Shown: piece after piece, positions 5,607-6,572 of the stretch
Numbering within the stretch: the stretch's first letter is position 1
How the letters are laid out: the number at the start of each line of letters is the position of its first letter
DNA from: Acidobacteriaceae bacterium
Lineage (GTDB): Bacteria > Acidobacteriota > Terriglobia > Terriglobales > Acidobacteriaceae
NCBI GenBank assembly: GCA_027364815.1
Contig: DAHXOQ010000161.1
Location: forward strand, 1 to 6,572
Direction: 5' to 3'
Length of the DNA: 6,572 nucleotides
Made by a program: the position numbers and the translations under genes
The notes under the pieces: model-generated
What the model saw: only the letters and a program-made list of their open reading frames with translations
Told to the model about the DNA's origin: nothing
The model's database searches: none

Positions 5607-6572
5607 TTACTCCGCACCCCTGCCAAGTACAGGCTCAATCATAATCTTCATCGAATCGGCCTTGGGGTGCGAGGCGACATCGATAGCCGCAACGGCATCC
5701 TCCAATAGGAAGCGATGCGAAATCAAAGAAGTCAGGTCAAAACCTTTACTATACCCCTTCAAAACCAGATCCGTCACTTCATCAGCATACTCGAAGGTAG
5801 CAGAATAGGAGCCCACCAGATCTTTTTCATCCATGCAGACTGCGCCGGGATCAATGAGTGCCTCACCATGCTGGGTCTGCGCAAAAAGCATGACCTTGCC
5901 GCCCGGACGCGCCGCATCCATCGCCATTTTTATCAACGAGTTGCCACCGACAGCCAGAATCACGGCATCGGCCCCGCGGCCGTCAGTTTCCTTCCTGACG
6001 CGAGCAACTACGTCTTCATTGGCGGCGTCGATTGGGCTTTTTAAACCAAATTTTGCCGCAATGGCGTGGCGCTCAGCGTAGAGATCTGAAGTCATCACAT
6101 GCGCACCACTGCGCGCCGAAAGTGCGGCCAACATGAGACCAATAGGGCCTTGTCCGATGACCAAAACAGTCTCGTCGGCAGACAGGTTCAACTGCTTCAC
6201 GCCTTTGAGACACGTGTTAATCGGCTCAATGAAAGCTGCCTGCTCAAATGGAATGCCGTCGGGGATTTCGATAACCCCACCACCTTCGACAATCCAATCC
6301 ATCACGCGAATGAACTCTGAAAATCCACCGCCTGAAGGTTCCATCCCAGCCGTCGCGCCGACTTTTTTATATTGCGCGCATTGTGCGGGTGTGTGTTTGC
6401 GACAGTAGTAGCATTTGCCGCATGGCACGTGGTGATAGACCATCACACGATCGCCGATTGAGAACCGCGTCACACCATCGCCTATTGCAACAACTTTCCC
6501 AGCCATCTCATGCCCAAAAATTCGCGGTGCTGAATGCGAGCCCGTATGAACTTTTTTGAGATCAGTCCCACA
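5607..6572 (-). CDS. Zinc-dependent medium-chain alcohol dehydrogenase A (N-terminus beyond the window)
   Basis: The last 321 residues of a second MDR-family NAD(P)-dependent dehydrogenase. The frame is open to the right edge: the first visible codons read CGTDLKKVHTGSHSAPRIFGHE, so the catalytic Cys is the first visible residue and GHE is at 20-22. An ATG at 6504-6506 just after GHE is internal and must not be taken as the start. Structural zinc cysteines are at visible positions 51, 54, 57 and 65 (PCGKCYYCRKHTPAQC), the catalytic Glu at 116 (IEPINTC), and the Rossmann motif GQGPIG at 140-145. By comparison with dehydrogenase B, about 40 N-terminal residues are missing. The TAA stop (5607-5609) is two codons before the downstream ATG, so the pair is surely co-transcribed. 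Substrate unknown; sequence style is sorbitol/threonine dehydrogenase-like. Confidence 0.88.
   Translation of the reverse strand, partial: CGTDLKKVHTGSHSAPRIFGHEMAGKVVAIGDGVTRFSIGDRVMVYHHVPCGKCYYCRKHTPAQCAQYKKVGATAGMEPSGGGFSEFIRVMDWIVEGGGVIEIPDGIPFEQAAFIEPINTCLKGVKQLNLSADETVLVIGQGPIGLMLAALSARSGAHVMTSDLYAERHAIAAKFGLKSPIDAANEDVVARVRKETDGRGADAVILAVGGNSLIKMAMDAARPGGKVMLFAQTQHGEALIDPGAVCMDEKDLVGSYSATFEYADEVTDLVLKGYSKGFDLTSLISHRFLLEDAVAAIDVASHPKADSMKIMIEPVLGRGAE

Overview
The window carries most of a hopanoid (squalene) biosynthesis operon on the minus strand. It faces a small plus-strand pair of membrane transporter genes. The HpnC/HpnD/HpnE sequences read like those of Acidobacteriota (Terriglobia-type soil bacteria). 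That placement comes from recognising family wording, not from a search, so it is moderate confidence. Gene packing is tight and three or more starts are non-ATG, as expected for a free-living bacterial chromosome. There are no tRNA or rRNA genes, insertion sequences, phage genes or CRISPR repeats.

Layout. Positions 1-134 hold the last 43 codons of an unidentified plus-strand gene, followed by a strong intrinsic terminator (158-189). Next come two coupled plus-strand genes (242-688 and 685-1104, ATGA overlap). Both encode four-helix EamA/SMR-type proteins that look like two halves of a heterodimeric transporter. They converge on the minus-strand operon with only 9 bases between stop codons.

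Read in its own direction, the minus-strand operon runs: zinc dehydrogenase A (5607-6572, N-terminus outside the window), zinc dehydrogenase B (4548-5600), hpnC (3509-4474), hpnD (2589-3512), hpnE (1114-2523). HpnD condenses two farnesyl diphosphates to presqualene diphosphate, HpnC converts that to hydroxysqualene, and HpnE reduces it to squalene for a squalene-hopene cyclase, which is not in this window. The two dehydrogenases are not part of the known HpnCDE route, and their presence at the head of the operon is a lead.

The most important observation is that hpnC is interrupted. A clean HpnC reading frame starts at an ATG with a good Shine-Dalgarno at 4474 and runs in one frame to 3509. 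Codon 46 of this frame is TAA (4337-4339), where the family has a tyrosine in its conserved SHYENF-like segment. An annotation starting from the next available codon would give a 232-residue protein lacking the first catalytic aspartate motif. The lesion is one base and the rest of the frame is intact, so it is a very recent mutation, a strain variant, or a sequence error. It also affects hpnD, whose GTG start overlaps the hpnC stop.
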